A stretch of DNA of 64,000 nucleotides from Nesterenkonia ebinurensis (GTDB lineage: Bacteria > Actinomycetota > Actinomycetes > Actinomycetales > Micrococcaceae), in assembly GCF_008711175.1 (NCBI RefSeq), contig NZ_VWNF01000050.1:1-64000 (forward strand), given 5' to 3'. Position numbers and translations under genes: made by a program. The notes beneath the pieces are model-generated. The model made no database searches and was not told where the DNA came from. It saw nothing but the letters and a program-made list of their open reading frames with translations. Positions 19,431 through 27,446 of the stretch are shown here, piece by piece (the first letter of the stretch is position 1; each line of letters opens with the position of its first letter).

Positions 19431-20438
19431 TCAGTGGTTGGGAAGGGTGACGGACGCCCAGCCGGCCAACAGCATCCGGTCGTCGGATGCGCGGCGAGCC
19501 CATACCTCCAGGTCGATGTGCCGTCTCTCTGCCCCGTTGGTAACTGAGGTGATAAGTCCTGTGCAGCTGAAGGGTTCGAAGACTTCCAGGGGCGCCAGAA
19601 ACTTGGTGTGCATCCATCCAGAGGTGAAGAAGCTCTGACCGAAGTGCCCCACCAGCAGTTCGGTCAGCACCCCGTAGATCTGCAGTCCCTGGACAACCGG
19701 GGCCCTGAGCTGCCCTTGCCGAGCAATGCGGAAGTCGTTATGGAAGTTCTTTACGTACTCACCGATTCGGCTGAAGACTGCAGCCTGATCTGCGGCAATA
19801 GTCTTCTCAAGCGGCTCCAGCACATCCCCACTTCGTGGGTCTGGTTCACCCGGGGTGATGGTTCTGGCGCCGGCGGGGATCTCGCCGGTCACACGCTTAG
19901 CAGGTTTAGCGGAGCCCCGCCCAGCGATCTCACCAGGCACTGTGCGCATAATCTCCACTCCGCGGTGACGGATCAGGCTGCGACCGTCCTCACCGAGAGC
20001 TTGAGCCTCCATGACTACGTGCCCTTGGCCTCGTTTGACGTATGCGTCGGTGTAGCGTCCCTGCAAGGTGACTGTCTCGCCCAATCTGACCGGGAAATCA
20101 AACCACATCTGCTCCTCGGTGTGATAGCCGACCACTTTGCTGCCGGCGTACTTGAGGGTGAATAACTGCAACAGATCATTAGCCAATAGGGCTGCGTGCC
20201 CAATCCTTGCTCCATCAAAAAAAGGGCTGGACTCCAGATGCCAGGGGGAATAGTCGTCCTGGGTAAATGCAAAACGCTTGATCTTGTGCTCATCGACAAC
20301 TAACTGCACCGGGCCAAAGTCCTCGGGAACCTCAATGCTCTCGAACACCGGCTCCTTGAGCCCAGCGTCCGGGTCCTCGGTGCCACCGAGCTGCCGGGGA
20401 TCGATGAGATCCCGCCACAGCTGATGAGATTCTCGCAT
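19431..20438 (-). CDS. MaoC-like double hot-dog protein (acyl-CoA hydratase/dehydratase family)
   Basis: A 335-residue protein with two hot-dog halves. The N-half has HKIKRFAFTQDDYSPWH, like FAS1-type dehydratase domains, and the C-half has APVVQGLQIYGVLTELL and FLAPLEVFEPF. The start is the ATG at 20438 with AGGAG 6 bases upstream (a GTG just before it is too close). It is the first gene of the second island operon; the promoter and a GTCTAGAC site lie directly upstream. The family hydrates or dehydrates acyl-CoA thioesters. The canonical D-x5-H dyad is seen only as DYSPWH (D-x3-WH), so activity is uncertain. Confidence 0.7.
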   Translation of the reverse strand: MRESHQLWRDLIDPRQLGGTEDPDAGLKEPVFESIEVPEDFGPVQLVVDEHKIKRFAFTQDDYSPWHLESSPFFDGARIGHAALLANDLLQLFTLKYAGSKVVGYHTEEQMWFDFPVRLGETVTLQGRYTDAYVKRGQGHVVMEAQALGEDGRSLIRHRGVEIMRTVPGEIAGRGSAKPAKRVTGEIPAGARTITPGEPDPRSGDVLEPLEKTIAADQAAVFSRIGEYVKNFHNDFRIARQGQLRAPVVQGLQIYGVLTELLVGHFGQSFFTSGWMHTKFLAPLEVFEPFSCTGLITSVTNGAERRHIDLEVWARRASDDRMLLAGWASVTLPNH

Positions 20439-20441
20439 CAC

Positions 20442-20505
20442 TCGCTCCTAATTCGTCTAGACAACTAGTCATATTCTGATGTATTCCATTGATTTGTGTC
20501 AACTG
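20442..20505 (-). promoter_or_regulatory. promoter and GTCTAGAC operator of the MaoC-TPP-CaiB-GntR-kinase operon
   Basis: Read on the minus strand: TTGACA, 18 bp, CAGAAT, then GACTAGTT, the palindrome GTCTAGAC (20455-20462), then AGGAG and the ATG at 20438. The palindrome matches the GT-N-TA-N-AC pattern of HutC-type GntR repressors. It recurs with the same flank (AAT-Y-GTCTAGACA) before dctQ. Its position after the -10 box suits repression. Confidence 0.6.
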
Positions 20506-20507
20506 GC

Positions 20508-21719
20508 TCAGACCACCCCGGCCTGGCGCAGTGCCACGAACTCTTCGTCGCTGCGGCTGAGCAGTTCCTGGTAGACGTAGCTGTTGTGCTCACCCACCTG
20601 AGGCGCTCCGCGCCGGATGACCCCGGGGGACTCGCTGAGCTTGACCGGCATGCCGGTCAGCGTGACCTCGCCAATCCCGGTGTGCGGCACAGGTACGAGC
20701 ATCTGGCGGGCTGCCAGCTGGGGCAACTCGACCACCTCCGGGACAGTCAGGGCTGGGCCGAAGGGGATTGCGGCCTCCTCCAACAGTTCGGCCACTTGGT
20801 CGGTGGTGAGGCTGCTTAGCCACTGCTGCACGCAGTCCTCGACTGCCTCGATGTCCGCCATCCGGCCGGCGATGGTGCCCCACTCCCCTTCGGCAAGTTC
20901 AGGAGCGCCTATCAGCCCGCAGAGTCGCCGGAAGAGAGGGTTGGTGCCGGCATGCATGTAGACCCAGCCGTCGGAGGTCTGGAAGAGGTTGGCGGGCCCA
21001 CTGAGCTCGTCCCTGGAGCCGGTTCGTCGGGACTGCCGACCAAGGTTGGCATAGGCGCTGGGCGCTGTTCCCAGGGAGGAGAACAGCACGTCGAGGGAGC
21101 CGACGTCGACCACTTGACCGGTGCCGGTGCGTTCTCGGTGCAGCAGAGCGGTAGTGGTGCCGAGAGCTCCGAAGACCCCGGTGAGGTAGTCGGCGATGAA
21201 GGCTCCGGCCATAGTTGGCGGATCCTCCGGTTCTCCGGTGAGAGTCATCAGCCCCGACATCGCCTGGGCGATCGCGTCGAAAAGTGCCCGCCCTGCCATC
21301 GGACCTGTCTGACCGAAGCCCGAGAGCGAGGTCACCACCAAGCGCGGGTTGATCTGGCGCAGCCGCTCATGGCCAATCCCCATCTTCTCTAGGGTGCCGG
21401 GACGGTAGTTCTCCACCAGCACGTCGCTGTGGGCGACAAGCTCCTCGAGGATCCCCAGCGCCTGGGGTGACCGCGTGTCCAGCGTCATGCCGAGTTTATT
21501 TCGGTTGTAGCTCATGACGTAGAGACTCATACCGTCCACGAAGGGACCCAGTTGGCGTGCATCCTCTCCGCCGGGTCGTTCCAGTTTGATCACCTCGGCT
21601 CCCATATCGCCCAAGAGCTGCCCGCAAAGCGGGCCTGCGATGAAACGCGAGAGGTCTAGGACTCGCATACCCTTGAGCGGTTCAGGTTTATCCTCAGGGG
21701 TACCGGCTGGATAGGTCAT
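20508..21719 (-). CDS. CaiB/BaiF-type (class III) CoA-transferase 2
   Basis: A 403-residue class III CoA-transferase, last gene of the TRAP-CoA operon. Motifs: GMRVLDLSRFIAGPLCGQLL near the N-terminus, VENYRPGTLEKMG, SGFGQTGP, and FDAIAQAMSGLM with the expected catalytic Asp. AAGGAG lies 12 bases before the ATG, a rather long spacing. It is a paralogue of the CaiB gene at 16484-17677, but sits in the other operon of the island. This suggests two separate CoA transfers in the pathway, or paralogues selected for different acids (inference). Confidence 0.88.
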   Translation of the reverse strand: MTYPAGTPEDKPEPLKGMRVLDLSRFIAGPLCGQLLGDMGAEVIKLERPGGEDARQLGPFVDGMSLYVMSYNRNKLGMTLDTRSPQALGILEELVAHSDVLVENYRPGTLEKMGIGHERLRQINPRLVVTSLSGFGQTGPMAGRALFDAIAQAMSGLMTLTGEPEDPPTMAGAFIADYLTGVFGALGTTTALLHRERTGTGQVVDVGSLDVLFSSLGTAPSAYANLGRQSRRTGSRDELSGPANLFQTSDGWVYMHAGTNPLFRRLCGLIGAPELAEGEWGTIAGRMADIEAVEDCVQQWLSSLTTDQVAELLEEAAIPFGPALTVPEVVELPQLAARQMLVPVPHTGIGEVTLTGMPVKLSESPGVIRRGAPQVGEHNSYVYQELLSRSDEEFVALRQAGVV

Positions 21720-21781
21720 CAGTTTTGTTGTCTCCTTATGGTCAGGGGCCGGGTTTGATCGAAAGAGTGGGATGCAGATGC

Positions 21782-22576
21782 TCAGTGCCGCAGTAGGGCT
21801 TGACCCTCATCTATCTCGTTGCGAATTAGCTTTATCTGCTCTTCGTTAGGTTTTGGCGTCTGTGGGACCTGGTCCGGGATAACCGGTTCAAAACTCATCT
21901 GGTCAAGCACTTGGTCTACAGTGACCCCGGGATGCAGTGAGTTCAGCCTCATGAGGCCCTGGCCGGTGAAGTCGAAGGTGCACAGATCGGTGACCACCAG
22001 GGCAGGCCCACCGGTGCTGTAGCCCAGCTGGCGACGAGAGCCCTGTGTAGAGGCGTGACCGAAGCTGCTGATCACGTCGACCTCCTCGACAAAGGTTCGT
22101 GAAGAGAGGTCCACCACGATGATCGGGCGCTCCACGAAGGCCAAATGCTCCGCCTGGGCCAGGGTTCCCACCAGGCGGACATCCGGGGCCTCCGCGGCGC
22201 CGATGGCAGTAATGTTGAGGTTCCCCCAACGGTCCACCTGGGCAGCCGATTCGAAGCTGACAGTGAAATCGCCCCGGACCAGTGCATCCACCTTATTGCC
22301 GATATCTGCAGGGGCATGGGCGCCGGGCCACCGTGTGATGGCGTCCTGGGTGAGCTGGGTCGGCATCTTCGCCAGGTCCGGGCTGAGCAGGTTCCCTAGG
22401 TAGATGTCCAGGTCCGGGGCATGGTCGAGCTGGGCGAGCCGCGAGGCCACCAGTGGGATACCCACAGCCAATGTGTAAGCGCGCCCGGCGGTGCCGACAC
22501 CGATGAAGACCAGGTCCTCGCTGCGCAGCCGACGACTGACCGCGTAGGCCATGAGTTCATTGGTCGTGAAGCTCAT
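21782..22576 (-). CDS. CoA-transferase family, subunit B (IpdB/GctB-like)
   Basis: A 264-residue beta-type subunit of the family-I CoA-transferase fold, coupled to subunit A by a 4-base overlap (ATGA). It contains VFIGVGTAGRAYTLAVGIP, VSFESAAQVDRWGNLN and VVTDLCTFDF. Where true transferases such as GctB carry the catalytic glutamate (ESG-type motif), I read DIYLGNLL, with no glutamate. That is the pattern of IpdAB-type ring-opening hydrolases. The assignment by eye is tentative. Confidence 0.75.
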   Translation of the reverse strand: MSFTTNELMAYAVSRRLRSEDLVFIGVGTAGRAYTLAVGIPLVASRLAQLDHAPDLDIYLGNLLSPDLAKMPTQLTQDAITRWPGAHAPADIGNKVDALVRGDFTVSFESAAQVDRWGNLNITAIGAAEAPDVRLVGTLAQAEHLAFVERPIIVVDLSSRTFVEEVDVISSFGHASTQGSRRQLGYSTGGPALVVTDLCTFDFTGQGLMRLNSLHPGVTVDQVLDQMSFEPVIPDQVPQTPKPNEEQIKLIRNEIDEGQALLRH

Positions 22577-23451
22577 CGTTCGCTCACCTCCAGGCTGGAG
22601 AGACGCTGCGCCCCAGCCAGCTCTTCGATCATCTGAGCATGGGAGCCGCCGGCAAGCAGCCCTCCTAGGTAGTCGGCGAAGGTCTGGGGGTCTCGTCCCG
22701 CGGCAAGCCAGCGTTTCAGCTCCTCCGCGTCCTCGTCATAACGGGTATCACAGCTTCCCGGCCACGCCCCGAAGCGTGCTTGGCAGATCATGTCGACCTT
22801 GGTGTGGGGGATGTAAGTGAGGTTGGGCATGGCCGCGATCTGCTCGTGGGGCACGATCTCCTCGACGCTGACGATCAGCCGCCGGGCACCGGAAGCCATG
22901 ATGAGGTCGAGGTCGTCGCTGTCGCGGTGCGCCGGCCAGGCAATGTTCCCGTAGCGGTCACCCCGGTAGGCGTGCAGGATGGTGACCTCGGGTTCAGCCG
23001 CCGGCACGGCATGAAGCTGCTGCCCGGTGAAGGGGCAGGTCACCTCCTGCACGCCGTGCCGGATGCTGTGGATGCCCGGAATAGGTGCCACCGGCAGGTA
23101 CGGCAGGCCCATGGCGGCCGCCCGAAAACGGGCGGTCATATAGGACTCCGAACGGTCTTGGACGGTGAACTCCCCCCATTGGACTGCCCGCCTGAAGTTC
23201 GGCGCCAATCCGTACCACCAGAAACCGACGTAGATGCCCTCCCAGGAACGCAACACTCCGCCGGCCGCGAGCAGATCGGCGGCGAGGCTGGAGGCCCAGG
23301 TCATGATGCTCAGCCTGTCGGTCCCCTGGCGAAGGATCTCCCGCACCAGGGCCATCGGCTGCCTGCGCAGCAGTGATCCTCCGACCGCCACTGTGCTGCA
23401 GGACGGTATGGAGGCCACCGCCTGCTCGAGGGGTGTCAACTTGTCGCGCAC
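22573..23451 (-). CDS. CoA-transferase family, subunit A (IpdA/GctA-like)
   Basis: A 292-residue alpha-type subunit. The N-terminus has VAVGGSLLRRQPMALVREIL, a glycine-rich CoA-binding turn with RxP, as in glutaconate CoA-transferase A and IpdA. Later comes AEPEVTILHAYRGDRYGNI, typical of the family, and IVSVEEIVP. It forms a heterodimer with the next gene product. It follows dctP by 64 bp and so belongs to the transporter operon, which ties its substrate to the imported acid (inference). Confidence 0.8.
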   Translation of the reverse strand: MRDKLTPLEQAVASIPSCSTVAVGGSLLRRQPMALVREILRQGTDRLSIMTWASSLAADLLAAGGVLRSWEGIYVGFWWYGLAPNFRRAVQWGEFTVQDRSESYMTARFRAAAMGLPYLPVAPIPGIHSIRHGVQEVTCPFTGQQLHAVPAAEPEVTILHAYRGDRYGNIAWPAHRDSDDLDLIMASGARRLIVSVEEIVPHEQIAAMPNLTYIPHTKVDMICQARFGAWPGSCDTRYDEDAEELKRWLAAGRDPQTFADYLGGLLAGGSHAQMIEELAGAQRLSSLEVSER

Positions 23452-23515
23452 TGCATCACTCCTGTCTCTGGGCTCGGTCCTACGGGGCTCTGCGCCCGGT
23501 CTGGAACAGGTAGCA

Positions 23516-24565
23516 TCAGTTGGAGGCCGCCTCCTCCATGGCGTCGGTGATCAGCTGTCCGGTCTCTTCGAAGCGTCCGGCGAAGCGTTCGGAGGCACCC
23601 TGGACCGCTTCGGCCCATTCCTCGCGGTCTTCGAGCTCGATGAGCTCCACGCCCTGTTCCTCAAGGGCGATCAGCGCCTCCTCGTTGGCCTCTTCCAGGT
23701 AGGAGACCTGCCGCTCCACAGCGGAGTCCACAGCGTTCTGGATGATCTCTTGCTCTTCCTCCGAAAGCGCCTCCCAGGCTTCTATGCTGTAAATGATGGA
23801 CAGTGGGTGGTAGACGTGGCGGTCGAGGGTCAGATATTTGGCCACCTCACCGAATCCACCGGAGTACAGGTCGTCGGGCGAGCCTTCCTGCGCATCGATT
23901 GTGCCCTGTTCCAGGCCGGAGTAAGCATCGCCCAGCGGCAGGGTCACCGCGTTGGCGCCCAGGGCCTCGGCCATGTCCACGTAAAGATCGGAGGTTGGCA
24001 CCCGCAGCTGGACGCCCTGCATGTCCTCCAGCGACCTGATGGGCTGGGTCGAGATGGTGCTACGGGGACCGTTGAAGAAGGCGCCGAGCAGTTTGAAGCC
24101 CTCCTCCTGATAGACCACGTCCAGGTCGTCCCGCACGGATTCGAAGGCCTCCATGAGGGTCTCGAGGTCGTCGTAGGCGTACCAGAGCTCGAACAGAGCA
24201 GTTTCCGGGACGTAGAGGGCGATGCCAGCGGTTCCGGTTTGGGTCATTTCCAGAGAACCCTCCAGGATGCCTTCTAGCATTTCTGGTTCGTAACCGAGGG
24301 TTCCACCGTGATAGCTGTCCAGCTCAATAGCGCCATCAGACTCTTCTGCGATCTCCTCTGCCATCTCGTCGATGGCACGTGAGAACGTGGTGCCGGCTGG
24401 GTAGATGTTGCCGTAGCGGATCACCAGTTCGGCGTCCGAAGCGCCTGCGCCTTCGTCAACTTGAGCCTCGTCAGGCACTGCTGAGTCTCCGCCGCAGGAA
24501 GCCAGAAGCAGGCAGACCGCCGCAGACAGTGCGGTTCTACGCGCCATTGTCGGGGTGATGTTCAT
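23516..24565 (-). CDS. dctP: TRAP transporter solute-binding lipoprotein (DctP family)
   Basis: A 349-residue periplasmic-type binding protein, anchored as a lipoprotein: a short basic N-terminus, a hydrophobic stretch, and lipobox LLASC (Cys about residue 24). The mature protein has the DctP fold, with VQLRVPTSDLYVDMAEALGA and PLGDAYSGLEQGTIDAQEGS containing the conserved substrate-carboxylate-binding segment. AAAGGAA precedes the ATG. It delivers an organic acid to DctQM at the expense of the sodium gradient. The exact ligand cannot be read from sequence. Confidence 0.9.
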   Translation of the reverse strand: MNITPTMARRTALSAAVCLLLASCGGDSAVPDEAQVDEGAGASDAELVIRYGNIYPAGTTFSRAIDEMAEEIAEESDGAIELDSYHGGTLGYEPEMLEGILEGSLEMTQTGTAGIALYVPETALFELWYAYDDLETLMEAFESVRDDLDVVYQEEGFKLLGAFFNGPRSTISTQPIRSLEDMQGVQLRVPTSDLYVDMAEALGANAVTLPLGDAYSGLEQGTIDAQEGSPDDLYSGGFGEVAKYLTLDRHVYHPLSIIYSIEAWEALSEEEQEIIQNAVDSAVERQVSYLEEANEEALIALEEQGVELIELEDREEWAEAVQGASERFAGRFEETGQLITDAMEEAASN

Positions 24566-24611
24566 TGAGATTCCTTTCAGGGTTTGGTCCGTGGAAGGAC
24601 CGGTGCGGGTG

Positions 24612-25895
24612 TTAAAGAACTGAGGGAATGAAGGTGACCAATTGAGGGAAAGCGATGAGGATCCCTAGGCTGGCCACCAAGGACAGCCAGAACGGCAGTA
24701 AAGGTCTAACTGTCTGGGTCAGAGGTATACGAGCAATCCCGCTGGCAATGATGAGGTATCCGCCCACCGGTGGAGTAACCGCGCCGATGGTGGCGGTAAT
24801 AACGACGAGGACACCGAAGAAGATTGGGTCATAGCCGATTTCACTGGCTACGGCTGCCAATGGGGCTGCGAACATGATCAGCAGTGGCGTCACATCGATG
24901 AAGAGCCCCAGGACCAGCAGGGACACGACAATCATTATTAAGATGACGGTGGGGTTAGTGGAGATGCTTAGGAAGGTGTCCAGTAGCATCCCCTGGAACT
25001 GCAGCCTGGTCAGGACATTGGCAAAGAGGCCGGAGGTGCCGATGATCAGCAGGATGGCTGCCGACGTAGTGAGAGCACGAGTGAGCACACCGGTGAGTTC
25101 GCGCATTCCTCGCAGGCGGCCGAAAGCCACCACACCCAGTAGCATGCTCACCACTACTGCGATGACACCGACCTCAGTGGCGGTGGCAATGCCGAAGAAG
25201 ATGGCGCCAACGATGATCGTAGGCACCACAGCGGCCACGAGTCCTCCGAGTGCAGCAGCGCCTAGCTCGCTCCAGCTGAACTTTGCAACTTTCTGCTGAT
25301 AGCCACGGCGGCGTGAAGTGTAGTAAGCCACCACCATGAGCAGTGCGCCCATGAGTATTCCCGGCAGGACACCGCCGAGGAAAAGCGCGCCCACAGAGAC
25401 ATTAGTGAGCGACCCGTAGACCACAAAGAGTACTGAGGGCGGGATGATTGGTCCGATAGTCGCGGAGGCAGCAGTCACAGCGACTGCGTAAGAACGGCTG
25501 TAGCCCTTCTTTGCCATCTCCGGGATCAGTACGGTGCCCAGGGCCGCGGTGTCAGCAGCGCCAGAGCCGGAAACTCCTGACATCATCAAGCTGCCCAGTA
25601 CGTTGACCTGCGCCAAGCTTCCACGAATGTGCCCGACTACAGCTAAGGCCAACCGGATAATACGCTGTGTCACGCCCGCGGCGTTCATCATTTCCCCTGC
25701 CAGCACAAAGAACGGCACAGCCATCAGGGCGTAACTGTTCATTCCACCAAAGATCTGCCGAGGAACGAGCGAAAGTGGCACAGACAGGTCGGCTACCAGG
25801 ATCGTACCTAGCGCAGCGATACCGATGCTCACAGCTACGGGGATGCCCATAGCTAAGAACAGGATCAGCAGTCCGAATAGTATGAGCATCTCCAT
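24612..25895 (-). CDS. dctM: TRAP transporter large permease (DctM)
   Basis: A 427-residue, very hydrophobic protein of about 11-12 membrane helices. It carries the DctM hallmarks SGVSGSGAADTAALG and ATIGPIIPPS, and in the second half TPPVGGYLIIASGIA. It starts with ATG overlapping the dctQ stop (TGATG). It forms the sodium-coupled channel with DctQ. Length is normal. Confidence 0.93.
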   Translation of the reverse strand: MEMLILFGLLILFLAMGIPVAVSIGIAALGTILVADLSVPLSLVPRQIFGGMNSYALMAVPFFVLAGEMMNAAGVTQRIIRLALAVVGHIRGSLAQVNVLGSLMMSGVSGSGAADTAALGTVLIPEMAKKGYSRSYAVAVTAASATIGPIIPPSVLFVVYGSLTNVSVGALFLGGVLPGILMGALLMVVAYYTSRRRGYQQKVAKFSWSELGAAALGGLVAAVVPTIIVGAIFFGIATATEVGVIAVVVSMLLGVVAFGRLRGMRELTGVLTRALTTSAAILLIIGTSGLFANVLTRLQFQGMLLDTFLSISTNPTVILIMIVVSLLVLGLFIDVTPLLIMFAAPLAAVASEIGYDPIFFGVLVVITATIGAVTPPVGGYLIIASGIARIPLTQTVRPLLPFWLSLVASLGILIAFPQLVTFIPSVL

Positions 25896-26527
25896 CAGCG
25901 AGCGTCCTCCTTGGCATCAACGTCTGCGTTGACTGCGTCCTCATAGGTGGGTCTTGGAGCACGGCCGGCAAACGCCTCAAGCAGCCGGACGACGGTTTCC
26001 AAAAGCATCAATGCAGCTGAGACCACCACAAGGAGGTAGGGCCAGAACTGCGAGATACCCAGCACTGGCGTGCGCTGAGAGCGGTTGAGGTTCATAGCGT
26101 CCATTCCATGCCAGACAACAACCAAGAAGAAGGCTCCGATAAGCAGAGAATTCACAGCAGTCAAGATCTGAAGACCACGGGGGCCGAGTTTTGACGGCAG
26201 GAAAGTGACTGCCATGTGCGTGTTCTCCCTCAAGCCACGAGGCACAATCAGCAGTACAGCCGCGATAATGGAAAGGTTAGTGAGCTCAATCGCCCAGGAA
26301 GCACTGGGCATATACGCCGGGAACTGTCTAGCCAGTACCGCAAAGCAGGTAGCGCATACCCCGACCACAAACAGTCCGACTGCCACCACAGTGAGGAAGC
26401 GGTGAAGGTATGTGGCCAAGACGGCATAGTGGTCTATGAGGCTTCCTAGCCAAGAGGCTCCAGGAGGTGCATGCTCAGGCACTCGAACTCCCCTCGATGT
26501 GGGCTCAAAGATTTTCGTGTCATCCAT
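25895..26527 (-). CDS. dctQ: TRAP transporter small permease (DctQ)
   Basis: A 210-residue protein with four predicted helices and the DctQ pattern (ASWAIELTNLSIIAAVLLIVP). It is the first gene of the TRAP operon. No ribosome site precedes the ATG at 26527; a TACAAT box lies about 15 bases upstream, so the message is probably leaderless. A GTG within the frame, preceded by GGGAG, is an alternative start about 13 codons in. It has a cytosolic N-terminal extension of about 40 residues. Confidence 0.88.
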   Translation of the reverse strand: MDDTKIFEPTSRGVRVPEHAPPGASWLGSLIDHYAVLATYLHRFLTVVAVGLFVVGVCATCFAVLARQFPAYMPSASWAIELTNLSIIAAVLLIVPRGLRENTHMAVTFLPSKLGPRGLQILTAVNSLLIGAFFLVVVWHGMDAMNLNRSQRTPVLGISQFWPYLLVVVSAALMLLETVVRLLEAFAGRAPRPTYEDAVNADVDAKEDAR

Positions 26528-26572
26528 ATGTCTAGACGATTGTACTGTGGATCACATTAGACGCAAATCCTC
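26528..26572 (-). promoter_or_regulatory. promoter and GTCTAGAC operator of the TRAP-CoA operon
   Basis: On the minus strand: TTGCGT, 16 bp, TACAAT, then immediately CGTCTAGACAT and the dctQ ATG. The 8-bp palindrome GTCTAGAC (26530-26537) overlaps the expected transcription start. It is the same as the site at 20455-20462 including flanking AAT and A. It is a likely target of the island's GntR repressor. Confidence 0.6.
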
Positions 26573-26945
26573 GTGTCCCGTGTTCAACTCTCAATATCTG
26601 GACTGTTCTGTGACTAAACAGAACGTCAGGCTAGTACCCACTGATACGCACTGAATCCCGCCGCCAGCTTCAGTGGGGATGAGCTCCGTGTATTGAAGGA
26701 ATGTTTTGGCTGGGTGGGGGAGTCGTGAGCTGGGCCGCCTGCACACCCTAATGCTGCAGGAACTCACGCCCTGAGCAACTGCTGCACTTTCCCCTTCAGA
26801 GCACAGACGACGCGAGCCCCCGACACCCTGGTGGGACCCACGTTCCATAGCGCTTGAGTAGCAACTTTGCGTTCACTAGAGTGATGAATTTACGTGGACT
26901 TTATTAAGGCGTTTGCGTTCGATTCGATGCGCAGTTAGCGCACTG
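26573..26945. other. non-coding island border with alternative hairpins
   Basis: I find no supported gene in this 373-bp stretch. It contains CCCACTGA/TCAGTGGG (26637-26677), with the alternative stem CACTGAA/TTCAGTG (26649-26675) sharing its right arm. There is no integrase, terminal inverted repeat or tRNA fragment that would explain the border at 26946. Confidence 0.4.
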
Positions 26946-27446
26946 AGCAGCTCTCACATCTGGCCGATGCGCTGGAAGGACTGGTGCCAGGAGAGCGCCT
27001 CGGCCAGCAGGTGCGGGGTGTGGCGGCCCGTCGGATTCTCCGCCAGCGCCCGGTCCAGATAGTCCTGCAGCCTGTCCCGGTAATCAGGATGGGCGCAGTT
27101 GCCGATGATGGTCCGAGCCCGCGCAGTGGGTGAGAGTCCGCGCAAATCAGCCAGCCCCTGCTCAGTCACCAGGATCTGAGTGTCGTGCTCCGTGTGGTCG
27201 ATATGGCTGGCAAAGGGCACGATGGCAGAGATTCTGCCGCCCTTGGCCGTGGAGGGTGAGACGAAGAAGTTCAGATACGCGTTGCGGGCAAAGTCACCGG
27301 AGCCGCCGATGCCATTGATGATGGAGCTGGCCATCACGTGGGTGGAGTTCACATTGCCGTAGATATCGGCCTCCACCATCCCGTTGATAGCGATCAGCCC
27401 CAGCCGGCGGATCACTTCAGGATGGTTGGAAATCTCCTGGGGCCGC
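26946..27446 (-). repeat. 501-bp direct repeat, right copy
   Basis: The same sequence as 13753-14253 at every position. Here it is continuous with the rest of the intact acetyl-CoA hydrolase gene, so this copy is joined to the native 5' part. Confidence 0.97.

Noticed and set aside
26591-26848. Minus-strand frame of 85 codons in the island's right gap
   Set aside because: No ribosome site, odd composition and no domain; treated as non-coding.
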